From Dendrolimus kikuchii (taxonomy: Eukaryota > Arthropoda > Insecta > Lepidoptera > Lasiocampidae), in assembly GCA_019925095.2 (NCBI GenBank), contig CM034392.1, positions 23,657,887 through 23,721,886 on the forward strand: DNA of 64,000 bases. Reading direction: 5' to 3'. The position numbers and the translations under genes were made by a program. The notes below the pieces were generated by a model, which did not search any database, was not told where the DNA came from, and saw only the letters and a list, made by a program, of their open reading frames with translations. Positions 32,599 to 42,127 of this stretch are shown piece after piece (the first letter of the stretch is position 1; every line of letters starts with the position of its first letter).

Positions 32599-32712
32599 AA
32601 GTCTATGGCCAGGCCTTTGGAGTAGCCATGACTCTATACATTACAAAGCCTTATAAATTTACATATAAAATTGATATAGGTCATTTTAACGAATATTTTA
32701 ATTTATACAAAA

Positions 32713-32907
32713 CTAGCGGTCCCCACAAACGTTGTCCTGCCTTGAGAAAAAATTGAGAACCCAATTATTTAAATTAAATAACCCTTTGTTACTCAGGAGT
32801 AATGTAACATTCTTATGTTGAAAGAATTTTTAAAATCGGTCCACGAGTTTCAGAGTTTATTCGTTACAAACATACAAAAATTCGTCCTCTTTATAATATT
32901 AGTATAG
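32713..32907 (-). mobile_element. Helitron-like element of a third type
   Basis: It begins CTAGCGGTCCCCACAAACGT on the plus strand and ends in CCTCTTTATAATATTAGTAT. Both are termini I know from short lepidopteran Helitron-like repeats. The AAATCGGTCCACGAGTTTC block sits before the far end. The hairpin is decayed. Confidence 0.5.
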
Positions 32908-32909
32908 AA

Positions 32910-33586
32910 GTATAAATATAGATTGATAGAATACATAACATACGTTACTTATGGTATTCAAATATATTAAAACTTGATTCAATTAAAACCTTTTTGAACA
33001 CATAATTATTGTTATTAAAATATATCCAGTCTGCAAGAGCCCTAAATATCCGATTAAAATAAAAACATGAGCTGCATATCATCTTTTTTCCGAGCTAAAA
33101 TGTCAGCAACTATATCTTGTCCCGATATTACCAGTTCGTGTATGTTTGTCACACTCCATGCGTTCTTTTGTTAGCCCCAGAATCGGCACTTATTCGGTTC
33201 TTGACTTTAAGAAAAAAAACAGTATTAATGGATATTGAAAAACTTGAAATAAATATTTTTCTTATATATTTTATCGTGGCCGTAAATATGACGTCTGTGA
33301 GCGTTGGATAAAAAGTGTAGGTTACATTTTTTATTCACTTTTATTGACGAGATATTGAAATAAATCGGGTGAAGAACTGGTAGGTCATAAACTATGAAAG
33401 AGCCCGTATAAGTAAGAAACATCTACTTTCCTCATTAGGTAAAAAAGCATCAAATCGCTAGTATTACATGTCTCAAAAAGTAAATATAATAATCATAATA
33501 TTCTGATGTATGTACGTAGTCCTTTGCAAATTAATTAAATGCACTACAAATAAAAAATTAGAAATTAAATACTACTATAAACATAT
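32910..33586. other. unassigned AT-rich DNA plus family M 3' region
   Basis: 33540-33586 shares TTAGAAATTAAATACTACTA and ATATTTACAAGTAAAA with 42105-42155, so it is the 3' untranslated part of the family M LINE. The rest is unassigned. Confidence 0.5.
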
Positions 33587-33855
33587 TTACAAGTAAAAGA
33601 TGCAGTCCAGATCGCTGTCGGTGGGGAGCGTTCCCAAAATGCTGGCCGCATTCCCCCGTTGTATGGCAACGCTTATTCGTTGCCCTAAATATAGGCCAGC
33701 CCTTTGGTCACGCGAGACTTCTTTCAATCGCTTTGAACGGTCTCGATAAAGTTGATAAGCCTCACGTCCCCATGGCCCCAAAGTCTCAACCCCGAAAGCC
33801 ACAAATATGTATCCGTCACCGATGGATGCATATTTGCGGCGTTTCAGGGTTTCTT
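33587..33855 (-). mobile_element. LINE C-terminus, family M
   Basis: The best-preserved end of this family. The minus strand reads AFGVETLGPWGREAYQLYRD...DQRAGLYLGQRISVAIQRGN...ILGTLPTDSDLDCIFYL and stops at 33587-33589. The upstream codons (33803-33840) continue the homology with small changes. Residues after GTLP differ from the 17.5-kb copy, which ends earlier. Confidence 0.68.
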
Positions 33856-33884
33856 GAAGTGATCACAGTCATAATAGCCCTATA

Positions 33885-34075
33885 AAAGTTCGCATTGTAG
33901 ACGATCCCATACTCACAGACAGTTTAGATACGCTTGGCCTTCGGAGAGACTTCGCGTCTCTCTGCGTATTCAAATACAATATTGAAGTCGTCAAGTCACG
34001 AGTGAATAGGTATCACCTAGGTAAGCGTGCTATATTCTAGACCGCGTCATCACTCACCATCAGGTGAGATAGTGG
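33885..34075 (+). mobile_element. LINE C-terminus, family R, internally deleted
   Basis: The frame VRIVDDPILTDSLDTLGLRR...ASLCVF joins directly to KYNIEVVKSRVNRYHLGKRA and a stop at 34038-34040. Compared with the 18.1-kb copy, about 60 residues containing the FDLIPP...AEEWNSLP segment are missing. The 3' region CATCACTCACCATCAGGTGA is typical of this LINE type. Confidence 0.62.
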
Positions 34076-34099
34076 CATTACTTGTATGGAGCTTATGGA

Positions 34100-34715
34100 G
34101 CAGGGTGTTGCGAGAAGCGACCATAGTTGAATCTCAGCGCCCAAGTTCTTCAGAAGAGTTATTGTGTTGGCGTAAGGTGGTAACCGGTTGCGAATGAGTT
34201 TCGCGGGTACCAACCTCAGTCGGGGTTCCGGAGGCGCAGATATGCGCAAGATCTCCTCCCGTAATACCGCTGCAGGGGCCCTCTAGCATCTAGAGAGCAG
34301 AAGTGAACTCACTTCTGCCTTTCCCGGGGCATTCTCAAGCACTGATGCGCTAGGATCAGTATGGGCGTAACTACGTTCTAAGTCTCACGCTCTTCCTGCC
34401 ATAAACGCGGGGCACATGGGAGGAGGGTGGTTTTAGTGGAGTATTGAGTCTTCGAGTCTGCACACAAGCCGGCGATTTGACTCTGGTGCCCATTCGTGGT
34501 GTCACCTCTCGTCGCTTTGGTCTAATCCCTAGTAAAGGACCCGGTATACGCCAAACAAATAACTCTCCTCACGTGACATGCGAACCAATCAAGCAGGGCT
34601 ATAACACTAGGGTGTACACTGTAGGTGAGGCGAATACCTTAAGTTGCCCGAACCGACAACCCAAGACTGGATATCTTGACACAGGAAAGTGAGGACACCC
34701 AACCCCAAATATGGG
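34100..34715 (+). repeat. dispersed repeat family E, copy 1
   Basis: It shares long blocks with 50660-51215: CGGAGGCGCAGATATGCGCA, GTAACTACGTTCTAAGT, CACGCTCTTCCTGCCAT, GCGGGGCACATGGGAGGA and GTCTAATCCCTAGTAAA. It is probably part of a LINE, but no protein can be read from either strand. The first 200 bp differ from copy 2. Confidence 0.55.
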
Positions 34716-34734
34716 ATAAAGACTGGAAGAAGAA

Positions 34735-34790
34735 GACTTACGTGGAGCTTATATCAAATATTAACCAGCAGTGAGTGATTATCCCAGATG
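34735..34790 (+). repeat. MITE family L centre fragment
   Basis: ACTTACGTGGAGCTTATATC and AAATATTAACCAGCAGTGAG resemble the centre and first part of one arm. A second tiny piece (ACTTGTATGGAGCTTATGGA) lies at 34080-34099. Confidence 0.4.
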
Positions 34791-34917
34791 AAGCAGAAGC
34801 ATAAGGAGAATAAGATCGAGTAACATTTATATTTTGTTAAAGGCTTTTTAAATAATATTTAATTTAAAAAATGATAAGAATACAAACGTCAATTTATCAT
34901 ACTTGAATTAAATAAAT

Positions 34918-35434
34918 AAATAATCGGCAGACAAACACACATATTGTATATCACCAAATTAAGCAACTTACGCTTGTGTTATGGGTAATATACAAATGAC
35001 TACTCTGGGGCCGAAATCAAACACCCAGACCGTAGTATAAAACGGAGAAAAATCGTTTTTCGAAATTTACCTTACTAGGAATCGGACCCGAACCTCTGCG
35101 TTGCAGTAAGGGTTTTTTTTTTGTTAATTCAGGGGGAATGTGTTTTCTTGTGACACACATACGGGTCTTGGATACAGGGGAAGACCAAAAGCGCAGCCTA
35201 GTGCCGCGCGCTTCGTGTGCATGTGGGACTTTTGCACCAAACGGCAAACGGGATCTCCTCCATTAAAGGAGGAGGCCGAACAAACTACCCACTAGACCTA
35301 GCATATACCTAGACGGCCAGGGATGTATAATGTAGTTAAACTCTTCTGACTTCCTAGTGCGCCGATTTGCTGAATGTTGCAGTGAGGTAAGCCGTCAAAG
35401 GCTTGGCCCACTCAACCACAGAGGTCGTCAAATT
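34918..35434 (-). mobile_element. SINE-C split by a family D retroposon
   Basis: The body (CGGCAGACAAACACACATAT, GTGTTATGGGTAATATAC) and the start of the head (GGAATCGGACCCGAACCTCT) lie at 34925-35111. The rest of the head resumes at 35376 as GTTGCAGTGAGGTAAGCC and CCACTCAACCACAGAGG. The break is flanked by GTTGCAGTAAGG/GTTGCAGTGAGG (35100-35111, 35376-35387), a 12-bp duplication with one difference. Confidence 0.76.
35112..35375 (-). mobile_element. family D retroposon inserted in SINE-C
   Basis: A reverse, 5'-truncated copy with its poly-A (T-run on the plus strand) at 35112-35121, ending at GTGCGCCGATTTGCTGAAT. The flanking 12-bp duplication of SINE sequence proves retroposition into an existing SINE-C. 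Confidence 0.76.
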
Positions 35435-35494
35435 ATATATACGCATGTTTCGTTTAGAATATTAATTTTATTTGAGATCTGAAAATAGTCGTTT

Positions 35495-35560
35495 AATGCT
35501 GGGGATCGAATTTGGTCCCTTCGAGCTTAATGAGAGAAAGGACTAACGTGCCACGGTTAG
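35495..35560 (-). mobile_element. possible SINE-B head remnant
   Basis: GGGGATCGAATTTGGTCCC and the ending ACGTGCCACGGTTAGC resemble a tRNA-like SINE head in reverse. It is too short and mutated to assign firmly. Confidence 0.3.
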
Positions 35561-35639
35561 CTGATTATGATTATATCATTATAGAAGAGGTCATCGAATA
35601 ACACTAAAAAAAATAGTATTTATCTCAAAAACTTTTTTT

Positions 35640-35882
35640 TTATAATCGGCATACAAACACACCGTAAATCCCGACGCTAAGCAAGTTATGTTTGTGTTAT
35701 GAGTAGTATAAAACTTACCACTCTGAGGCTGATCCCAGACGCCCAACTTTAGCATGGATCATAGTAAATAACGGGGAAAGTTCGTTCATGAAATTTACCA
35801 TACCAAGAATTGCACCCGAAGCCTCTGTGCTGCAGTGAGGTAGGCCGAGAAAAACTTAGCCTACTCAACCACAGAGGCCGTC
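35640..35882 (-). mobile_element. SINE-C, full length
   Basis: An uninterrupted copy of about 243 bp. The minus strand begins GACGGCCTCTGTGGTTGAG (A-box region), has GGGTGCAATTCTTGG at the B-box, and ends in CCGATTATAAAAAAAAAG. Loss of the GTTCGA core in the B-box would weaken Pol III transcription. Confidence 0.75.
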
Positions 35883-36040
35883 AGTCTGAGACAAAATTCT
35901 GCATTAGTGGCTTTATCCAAACGAGTCTTAGTTATAATGTTAAAAAATAACGCTTTAAGGATTAGCTATATTAGTGTATATACATGATGTATCTGTCAAT
36001 ATTTGACGTCATTAAGAATGCCAAAATCGATGCGGTTTTC

Positions 36041-36385
36041 GCTGATCGACAGCAAATTCTTAGATTTAAAATATGTGCTACTTTTTATTCCGAGAATCCC
36101 ACGGAAATTTTTCTGGGATTAATTAAAAATGGCCAGATTAAAAAACATGTCGAATTCCAATGTGATTTTTTCAGTGATCGATAGCAAATTTTATGTAATA
36201 AAATGTATGATATCTTTTATCCCGGGAATAACGCGGGAATTTTCCTGGGGGCGATTTGTGGTTGTTTTCGTGCGTAAAAAAATAGTTTATACCGGAACGT
36301 TTTCTCGTAAACGACAGCTTTAATTCTACTTTAAATACTGTGGTACTTTGAATCCCGGGAATCCTGCGTGAATTTCAAGTCAAGT
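36041..36385 (+). repeat. three degenerate units of about 132 bp (repeat X-like)
   Basis: The units start at about 36041 (GATCGACAGCAAATT), 36172 (GATCGATAGCAAATT) and 36306 (AAACGACAGCTTTAATT). Each carries a TATTCCGAGAATCCC- or TATCCCGGGAATA-like block about 50 bp on. Similarity is low but evenly spaced. The blocks resemble repeat X at 9598 and 15431. Confidence 0.42.
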
Positions 36386-36386
36386 G

Positions 36387-36689
36387 TAGACGAAGTAAGT
36401 GACATATCCTAGTATCAATATATAATTTTAAAACTTTGGAACAATATCAATACAAAATTATATGTTATTCTCACCTACCTAATTACTTGGAAGGATCCAA
36501 TTGCTTTTTTAATTATTTACATACCTGTGACAACCACATTACTTTTCCTCATTGAAATTAACACGGTAGTTATGAGATGGGACCAGTTAACAATGAATAA
36601 TGTTATTAAGAGGATAGTAACTGCTGTCAACAATTTGCTATCATGTTGAGAAATAATTTATGTGAATTTTATGCATACCTTTTAATTAT
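36387..36689. other. unassigned AT-rich DNA
   Basis: No feature seen between the X-like units and a SINE-C. Confidence 0.5.
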
Positions 36690-36937
36690 TTTTTTTTTTT
36701 ATAAAATCGGCAGACAAACACACACATTGTATATCTCCAAATTAAGCAAGTTACGCTTGTGTTATGGGTAATATACAACGGACTACTCTGGGGTCGATCC
36801 CAGACACCCAGACCATAGTAAAGAACGGAGAAAAGACGTTTTCCGAAATTTACTATACCAGGAATCGAACCCGGAGCCTCTGCGTTGCAGGGAGGTAGGC
36901 CGGCAAAGGCTTAGCCCGCTCAACCACAGAGGCCGTC
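36690..36937 (-). mobile_element. SINE-C, best-preserved copy
   Basis: The minus strand has GACGGCCTCTGTGGTTGAGC, then GGGCTAAGCCTTTGCCGGCC and an intact B-box GGGTTCGATTCCTGG. The body follows, with an A-rich tail (T-run at 36691-36700 on the plus strand). It is the closest copy to a consensus. Confidence 0.78.
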
Positions 36938-37083
36938 ATATTAATATTTTCGGTTTGATTAAACAGTGACAAAAGTAATAAAAAAAAATCTAGCAATACG
37001 GTCCACACGCAATAGATGTACTGTGCATATAAAGTCGATAGGTATAAAGAATTTCCAACTTGCGAAAAAGAAGTTACTTAATT

Positions 37084-37300
37084 AAAACTGCGTTTTAACG
37101 GTTTTAAGCGCAGCATTTTGTATGATTTTTATTTCTACGTTTTAACCGCTTTTCAGTAGCGGTAATCACGTTGGGTTAAATAATAAATTAATATCGACAT
37201 CTTAGTCTTCCGTGATCAAGGTTACTGAAAAGTGCTGAAATGTCGAGATAAAATTCAAATAAATAAAACGCTTATAACTGTTAAAACCTAGTTTTAAGTG
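37084..37300 (-). mobile_element. palindromic family P copy, diverged
   Basis: The left arm (CGTTTTAACGGTTTTAAGCG, then CTTTTCAGTAGCGGTAATCA) recurs in inverse on the right up to about 37297. The whole copy is a degenerate palindrome of about 215 bp. No clear target duplication remains. Confidence 0.5.
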
Positions 37301-37549
37301 TTTACTTGACGCGAAAATTTAAGAAAAAAATAATTATTTATTTGTTTCTTTTGTAGTGACATATTTTTTGTATAACAATGATGGGTATCTAAAACTTTTT
37401 AAAAAATATGGAATAAAAACGTTTTATTATATAAATGCTTATAAAAAAAATCAATTCAAGAAATTAAAATGAAATTGCGAAACGGAAACTGCTTACCCTA
37501 GGTAGACTTATAAGGTTTTTTTGTATAGTAAAAAATCTTAAAAACTCAC

Positions 37550-37900
37550 CATTTAAAACTCCAAGGGCAAAACTATCTAAGCACAATATTCCCGGTCAAT
37601 ACACGCACCGGCACAAAACAGTCAAATATACACCGAGTCGAATTCCAAATTTAAAAAAAATAACAAATGTCAAACTTATGAATTCAAATGGCGCGCGAAA
37701 CAGAAATGTGTCAGTGGCGCGCACCGCGGACGGCCTAGGCACTAACTGCGCGAGTGGAATAATAAATATCCAATGGATCCAAAAATTTTCGAAATACTTT
37801 TTTTGGGAGCGGTCGTCTGTCCGGTGGCGAGGATTTGAATGGCGCGCGCCGCGATTGCTCCTACACTGCCTCATTAGGCAGGACATCGACTTTATAAATT
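37550..37900 (-). promoter_or_regulatory. candidate host promoter and first exon (minus strand)
   Basis: A CpG-rich patch stands out from the AT-rich surroundings. It has three copies of TGGCGCGC (37689-37696, 37715-37722, 37840-37847) and ends on the minus strand in an ATG directly followed by GTGAGT, a strong 5' splice site (exon end 37550, intron from 37549). The exon would be mostly 5' untranslated. I see no TATA box, which fits a broad housekeeping-type promoter. No repeat family from this window covers the patch. The 96-codon ORF over it has no protein-like features. The next exon would lie further left, possibly outside recognisable sequence. Confidence 0.38.
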
Positions 37901-38527
37901 AACATTGCCCTGCGTAACTGTACCGGATAGACAATGTTCGGTTGGTCTTCGACTGATCTGCTAGTGAGTTTGTGTCTAAACATATTGTTTTGGCCTATTG
38001 ACATAAAATTATGGATTAGACAGAATAATTAACTTCAACAATTAGAAAGATCACAGCATTCCTACGGTCTAGTTTGCAGGCTTCTTTAAGGTTCTTAAAT
38101 AAGCCTACATATAGATAGAAGATAGATTAGAAAATTGTACATACATAATATAAAATATAGAAAACTCTACAACTGGTATTAAACAATTAAAGAACCATTC
38201 CGTATGTACCTGAGTTTCGAATATGTTGTCTCTTCTATATGCAGAATAAGAATAGGATAAAACTGTTCTACAGTTAATAAATTTTGCGACTCTCATACAA
38301 ACAAACCTCTTGCACAGGTTATAATCCATTAAACAGAAATTTCTATGAATATTTATGAGTTTTATGGGCTATCAATAATTTAAACGACTCATAAATATAT
38401 ATACTGTTATAACGTCTTATGCTTTAAAACTTGAAATGGGATGTCAACGCTTCAACAGATCTTAAACGTTTGACATCACACTGTCTCCACAATTTCTAAG
38501 AGTATAATTATCTGTAGAAGATATTTT
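37901..38527. other. unassigned DNA upstream of the candidate promoter
   Basis: The 74-codon minus frame at 38105-38329 is not recognisable. Confidence 0.45.
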
Positions 38528-38542
38528 AAACATGATTGTACG

Positions 38543-38853
38543 GAGTTTTTGGCGGGAACTGAAAGGAGATGTTGTGCTGTGCAGTTTTATTTTCTAAAAA
38601 TGTGTAAAATTACTCTAAAATGAACAATAGTTATAGGATATTGATAGTTTTTGAGTAGTAATTGTGTTTTGTGAGAAATGTGAACTGTATAGTGTGACCT
38701 TTTGAATTGTCACAAGAACTCCGTTGAATGGCAATAGCTGATTACCTACAGTTCAGCTGTGCTACACATAGGCTTAAGAAAATGAAGAAACTATATTGTA
38801 AATTAAGATCTGGCATAAACGCCTAGCTGCCAAGCCATAAATTTAAATAAAAT
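38543..38853 (+). mobile_element. family I retroposon with perfect 15-bp TSD
   Basis: The insert runs from GAGTTTTTGGCGGGAACTGA to an AT-rich end (CATAAATTTAAATAAAAT). It is bracketed by AAACATGATTGTACG (38528-38542 and 38854-38868). Its first ~190 bp match the copy at 45295-45559 at about 90% by eye. No tRNA-like head, TIR or sustained ORF is present. It could be a SINE of unknown origin or a retrocopy of a non-coding transcript. Confidence 0.72.
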
Positions 38854-38886
38854 AAACATGATTGTACGATCTTCGAGTGACTAAAC

Positions 38887-39391
38887 TATGGAGGGTAGAG
38901 GTAAGGAGAACCATCTCTGTATATGAAGAAGGGTTCATCGAAATTCATTAAATTAGGGTGGCGCCACTTTGGCATCAGGGTAAATTTTTAAGAAAGCGCC
39001 AAAAGTTATTAGAGTAGTATGTGTTTTAGTTTTATAAAATTAAATATTACAAAATCACTAAACGTATTATTCAAAATTCACGAAATAAAATCACTATTCA
39101 CATTTGCACAAAACAATTATTTGAGGTTATATCTAGTAAATTACTTTGTACTACGTAAATAGTTGACGTTTTATAACAGTGTACTGTCACGAACTACTCT
39201 ATTCGCCAAACATATATTTTTTTTTAACTCGGCATACCGATTCGTTTGCAACAGCTACATTCATACCATACCCTTTGTCTACATCAACGCCATTGTGGAA
39301 GGTTCTTGAACTGTTATTTACAGCTTACAACTGGACACTTCTTCAACTATTTTCCTATATGAGATGATTCTCCTTACCTCAACCCTCCATA
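38887..39391. mobile_element. TIR element, 505 bp, with perfect 8-bp TSD
   Basis: TATGGAGGGTAGAGGTAAGG at the left matches the inverted right end TATGGAGGGTTGAGGTAAGG, and the match continues to about 35 bp. GACTAAAC flanks both sides (38879-38886, 39392-39399). 8-bp duplications suggest hAT or a similar superfamily, but the TATGG terminus is not a classic hAT end. The 62-codon ORF inside (39179-39367) is not transposase-like. It lies 18 bp from the family I retroposon. Confidence 0.7.
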
Positions 39392-39399
39392 GACTAAAC

Positions 39400-39790
39400 C
39401 TAATCTTACAAACCTTTTAAGAAACTAGCGCCGACCAGCGGAGAAACGGTGCATACTATTGTTCTAATAAATAAGAAAGTTTATGAGCTTGAATATTTTG
39501 TTAACTTTTCATGCAAAAATGGATTTTGATGAAACTGTACATGAACACGGCTTTAGCAAGACACGGCAAAGTAACAACAAATATGCTATAATTTGTAACT
39601 ATAATAATAATAGCCCACCCCAGTGGGTGCATCACTATATGTTGTAGACAGGGATAATCGCCGGTCAGTGTCACGCCACATTTACATTAAATTTGCCACG
39701 GGGCCTCTACGTGTTGGCCTTCCCATGGCCCCACGCAAGCCTTCTAAATGTCCGGGCCATTTTTATGGCCCGTGGTCTCAAAAGACATAC
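39400..39790. other. unassigned DNA
   Basis: 39650-39790 is GC-richer (CACGGGGCCTCTACGTGTTG, CATGGCCCCACGCAAGCC) and may be an unrecognised LINE or gag fragment (frame GPLRVGLPMAPRKPSKCPG). Confidence 0.35.
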
Positions 39791-39792
39791 AA

Positions 39793-40018
39793 ACATAGCC
39801 CATAAATGTCCTACTGCTTGAACCGAGTCTGCAATATATAGGGGAAAGGACAGAATACCCGCCACGCTTCTCCAAGGCGGATCAGCTGGTGTTTTCCTTC
39901 ACCGTTAGCACGTCGTAGTCAGAAAACTGCCTAAGTGGTGCATGCTATCCAGGCAGGATTTGAATCCGCGCCCTTTGAGTTTGGAACGCGAGCGCACTAA
40001 TCACTATGCCACGGCTTG
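39793..40018 (-). mobile_element. SINE-B copy, nearly complete with an internal deletion
   Basis: The minus strand starts AGCCGTGGCATAGTGATTAG and has GGATTCAAATCCTGCC as the B-box. The body continues to CATTTATGGGCTATG at the other end. About 60 bp of the GTTTGACACATCGGTTATC section present elsewhere are missing between 39890 and 39893. Confidence 0.74.
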
Positions 40019-40235
40019 TAATTTGTAAAAGGCGGACAGATGCGTGAGGGCAGAAAATGTTGATTATTGTGTTCGTATAGCGAATTCTTAGGACAGGCGC
40101 AAACGCAGTCACAGATAGTATCGAAAAAATACATAATTTTATTTTGATAAGATAATCTTACATCGTTAGGTTATTACCCTACTCTATTATGGAAAAACAA
40201 TTATGACTACTATGTGAATATAAATTTATACAATA

Positions 40236-40680
40236 CTAGATGACCCGGCAAACTTCGTACCGCTTCAGAATCAATAAATAAAAAAGCTGAATGAATGATA
40301 ATTCCAGAATGTTTCAACTTTAGTAAAAAATGTAGTCAAAACTTAACCGGAACGAACATTAAACATTTGACATTCAAAACCAAAAAAATGAAAAAAAACT
40401 TCACTTTTAAATTTAATTCTATTTCTGAACGACTTTTAAATTTAATTAATATCTAAACGACGGGACGAACATCAAATGTTTGACAGGTAGGAATAGTTGC
40501 TAAGGGAAAGCAAAATTGTTGTTTTTACTATATTCCAAGCATTTTTGTCATATTTACTCACATATTAAACCTTCCCTGGACTTCCACAAATAATTGAAAA
40601 TCAAAATTAGCCAAATCAATCCAGCCGTTCTCAAATTTTAGCGGGACTAACGAACAGCAATTAATTTTTATATATATAGA
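40236..40680 (-). mobile_element. non-autonomous Helitron H2, full length
   Basis: 445 bp in reverse, with CTAG at 40236-40239 and TC (GA on plus) at 40679-40680, flanked A/T. It contains the same duplicated CATTTGACATTC/CATCAAATGTTTGACA inner blocks as the 29.5-kb copy. Confidence 0.8.
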
Positions 40681-40681
40681 T

Positions 40682-41540
40682 ATTCAATTATGACCCCAAT
40701 GTTTATTATATATTGAGACGAATACGCCGCAGTGGACATGTTCGTCACGCGGAAGCACCGCGTCAGAAGCTCCCGTGTCCGCTGCAGCCTTTCATATCGG
40801 TACAGCTATGTTTCACGGAAACTGGCCAGTTATGTTGGGAGTAAATGTTTTCTCTTCTATCGGGAAACGGTGAAGGCAGTCTACGGCATGAATAGACACA
40901 TAATTTATGCAGCCACCGTTATTTATCGGTAGAAGTCATGAATAACATCTAAATAAGGACGAAATATAAAATTTCCAAAGTAAACAATTCTTGACATCTA
41001 AACAAATCAATTAAGAAAACGTATGTGTACAACTCATGAAAGTTGTTGCTAATTTATTCATTGTGTACACGTGGAGTAAATAAATAAAAGTGGAAAATTA
41101 ATACATCCCATGAGTATTATCTTTAATTGTTGCGTATTTAAATTTACGCTTGGCCCAAGTCACAGGGTATGGGCTTGAGACATCTGGCTGTGAAAACTGG
41201 GGTTTAGACTCTCTACGATTCAAAGAGAGGCTCGCCATCTATTATAGGTGCGTAATACATCAGCTGGAGTTGACCACCCCTTCATTCTTGCAACCCTGGT
41301 CTATGTGCAAAAGAGGAACGCCGACATGTTATAATGGGTATACCAACTTAGTAGAGGAGTGCTCCTGTTGCGTACTCCTTTTGCTCCGCAACTATTTAGA
41401 TATTTTTTTTTAATTATTTGAAGTTTGCTTGTCATACTAAATTAAAACCTGTCTGTCATAAAGTAAAAAATTGCATGTTTTCCCATTTTACCATTAAATA
41501 CATTATTTTTTATTTCATAAACATCTTGGATCCCCAAGCA
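40682..41540. other. unassigned DNA with two small frames
   Basis: 40732-40932 (VTRKHRVRSSRVRCSLSYRY...) and 41150-41413 (VTGYGLETSGCENWGLD...) are GC-richer than their surroundings but match nothing I know. Confidence 0.35.
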
Positions 41541-41542
41541 AC

Positions 41543-41765
41543 AGCAGCCAAGCGGTAGAGCATTCCACGTCTTTATAGTTACCAGCCCTGGTTCAGTCTA
41601 TGCCGCCTAAGAAGCTTGACTTGTGTTCTGGCAATAGTGGCAGTTTCCAATCTCCGTTCGAGACCGGCAGCACCTCTGGTATTGCAATGTCTATAGACGA
41701 CGGTAACCAGTTATAATCAGGGCATCAGCCGGTCTGCTGTATACCAACGATAAAAAAAAGAAATA
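41543..41765 (+). mobile_element. family A retroposon, strongly diverged
   Basis: Aligned to the 1710 copy it keeps AGCGGTAGAGCATT, ACCAGCCCTGGT, GCAATAGTGGCAGTTTCC, GTCTATAGACGACGGTAACC and a final A-rich run (AACGATAAAAAAAAG). It is an old insertion. Confidence 0.6.
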
Positions 41766-42104
41766 AGTCTAAATATATCAGCCTTTTGGACTTTTAGAGG
41801 TTTTCTGAGTAGAATAAGTTACCTTTCAAATGTTTTCACTGTAATACTATGTACGGGCCACGTACGTTATTTATGGGCTTTACATACAAAACCTAAACTT
41901 ATAACTGTACGTGTCAACCGGACATACTAGAATCTGCGATCAATAAGTGAACACGCTCGATCGCTCTCATGTGTCGTGTACAGCACACTATAAAAATCAT
42001 TCTATTTAACATTGTAATTTTATAATAATTTTATCAATCAATATCATTTTATATCAATCACATATCATTATAATTGAAATTAAGTTTCAACCTATTACCT
42101 TTTT
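41766..42104. other. unassigned AT-rich DNA
   Basis: No feature seen. Confidence 0.5.
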
Positions 42105-42127
42105 ACTATCTTAAAAATTAAATACTA

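Noticed and set aside
37596..37886. 96-codon minus-strand frame in the CpG patch
   Set aside because: Cysteine- and arginine-rich with no known motif. It is better explained as GC-rich untranslated exon or promoter.
39179..39367. 62-codon frame inside the 8-bp-TSD element as a transposase
   Set aside because: Too short, with no catalytic or DNA-binding motif. The element is better called non-autonomous.
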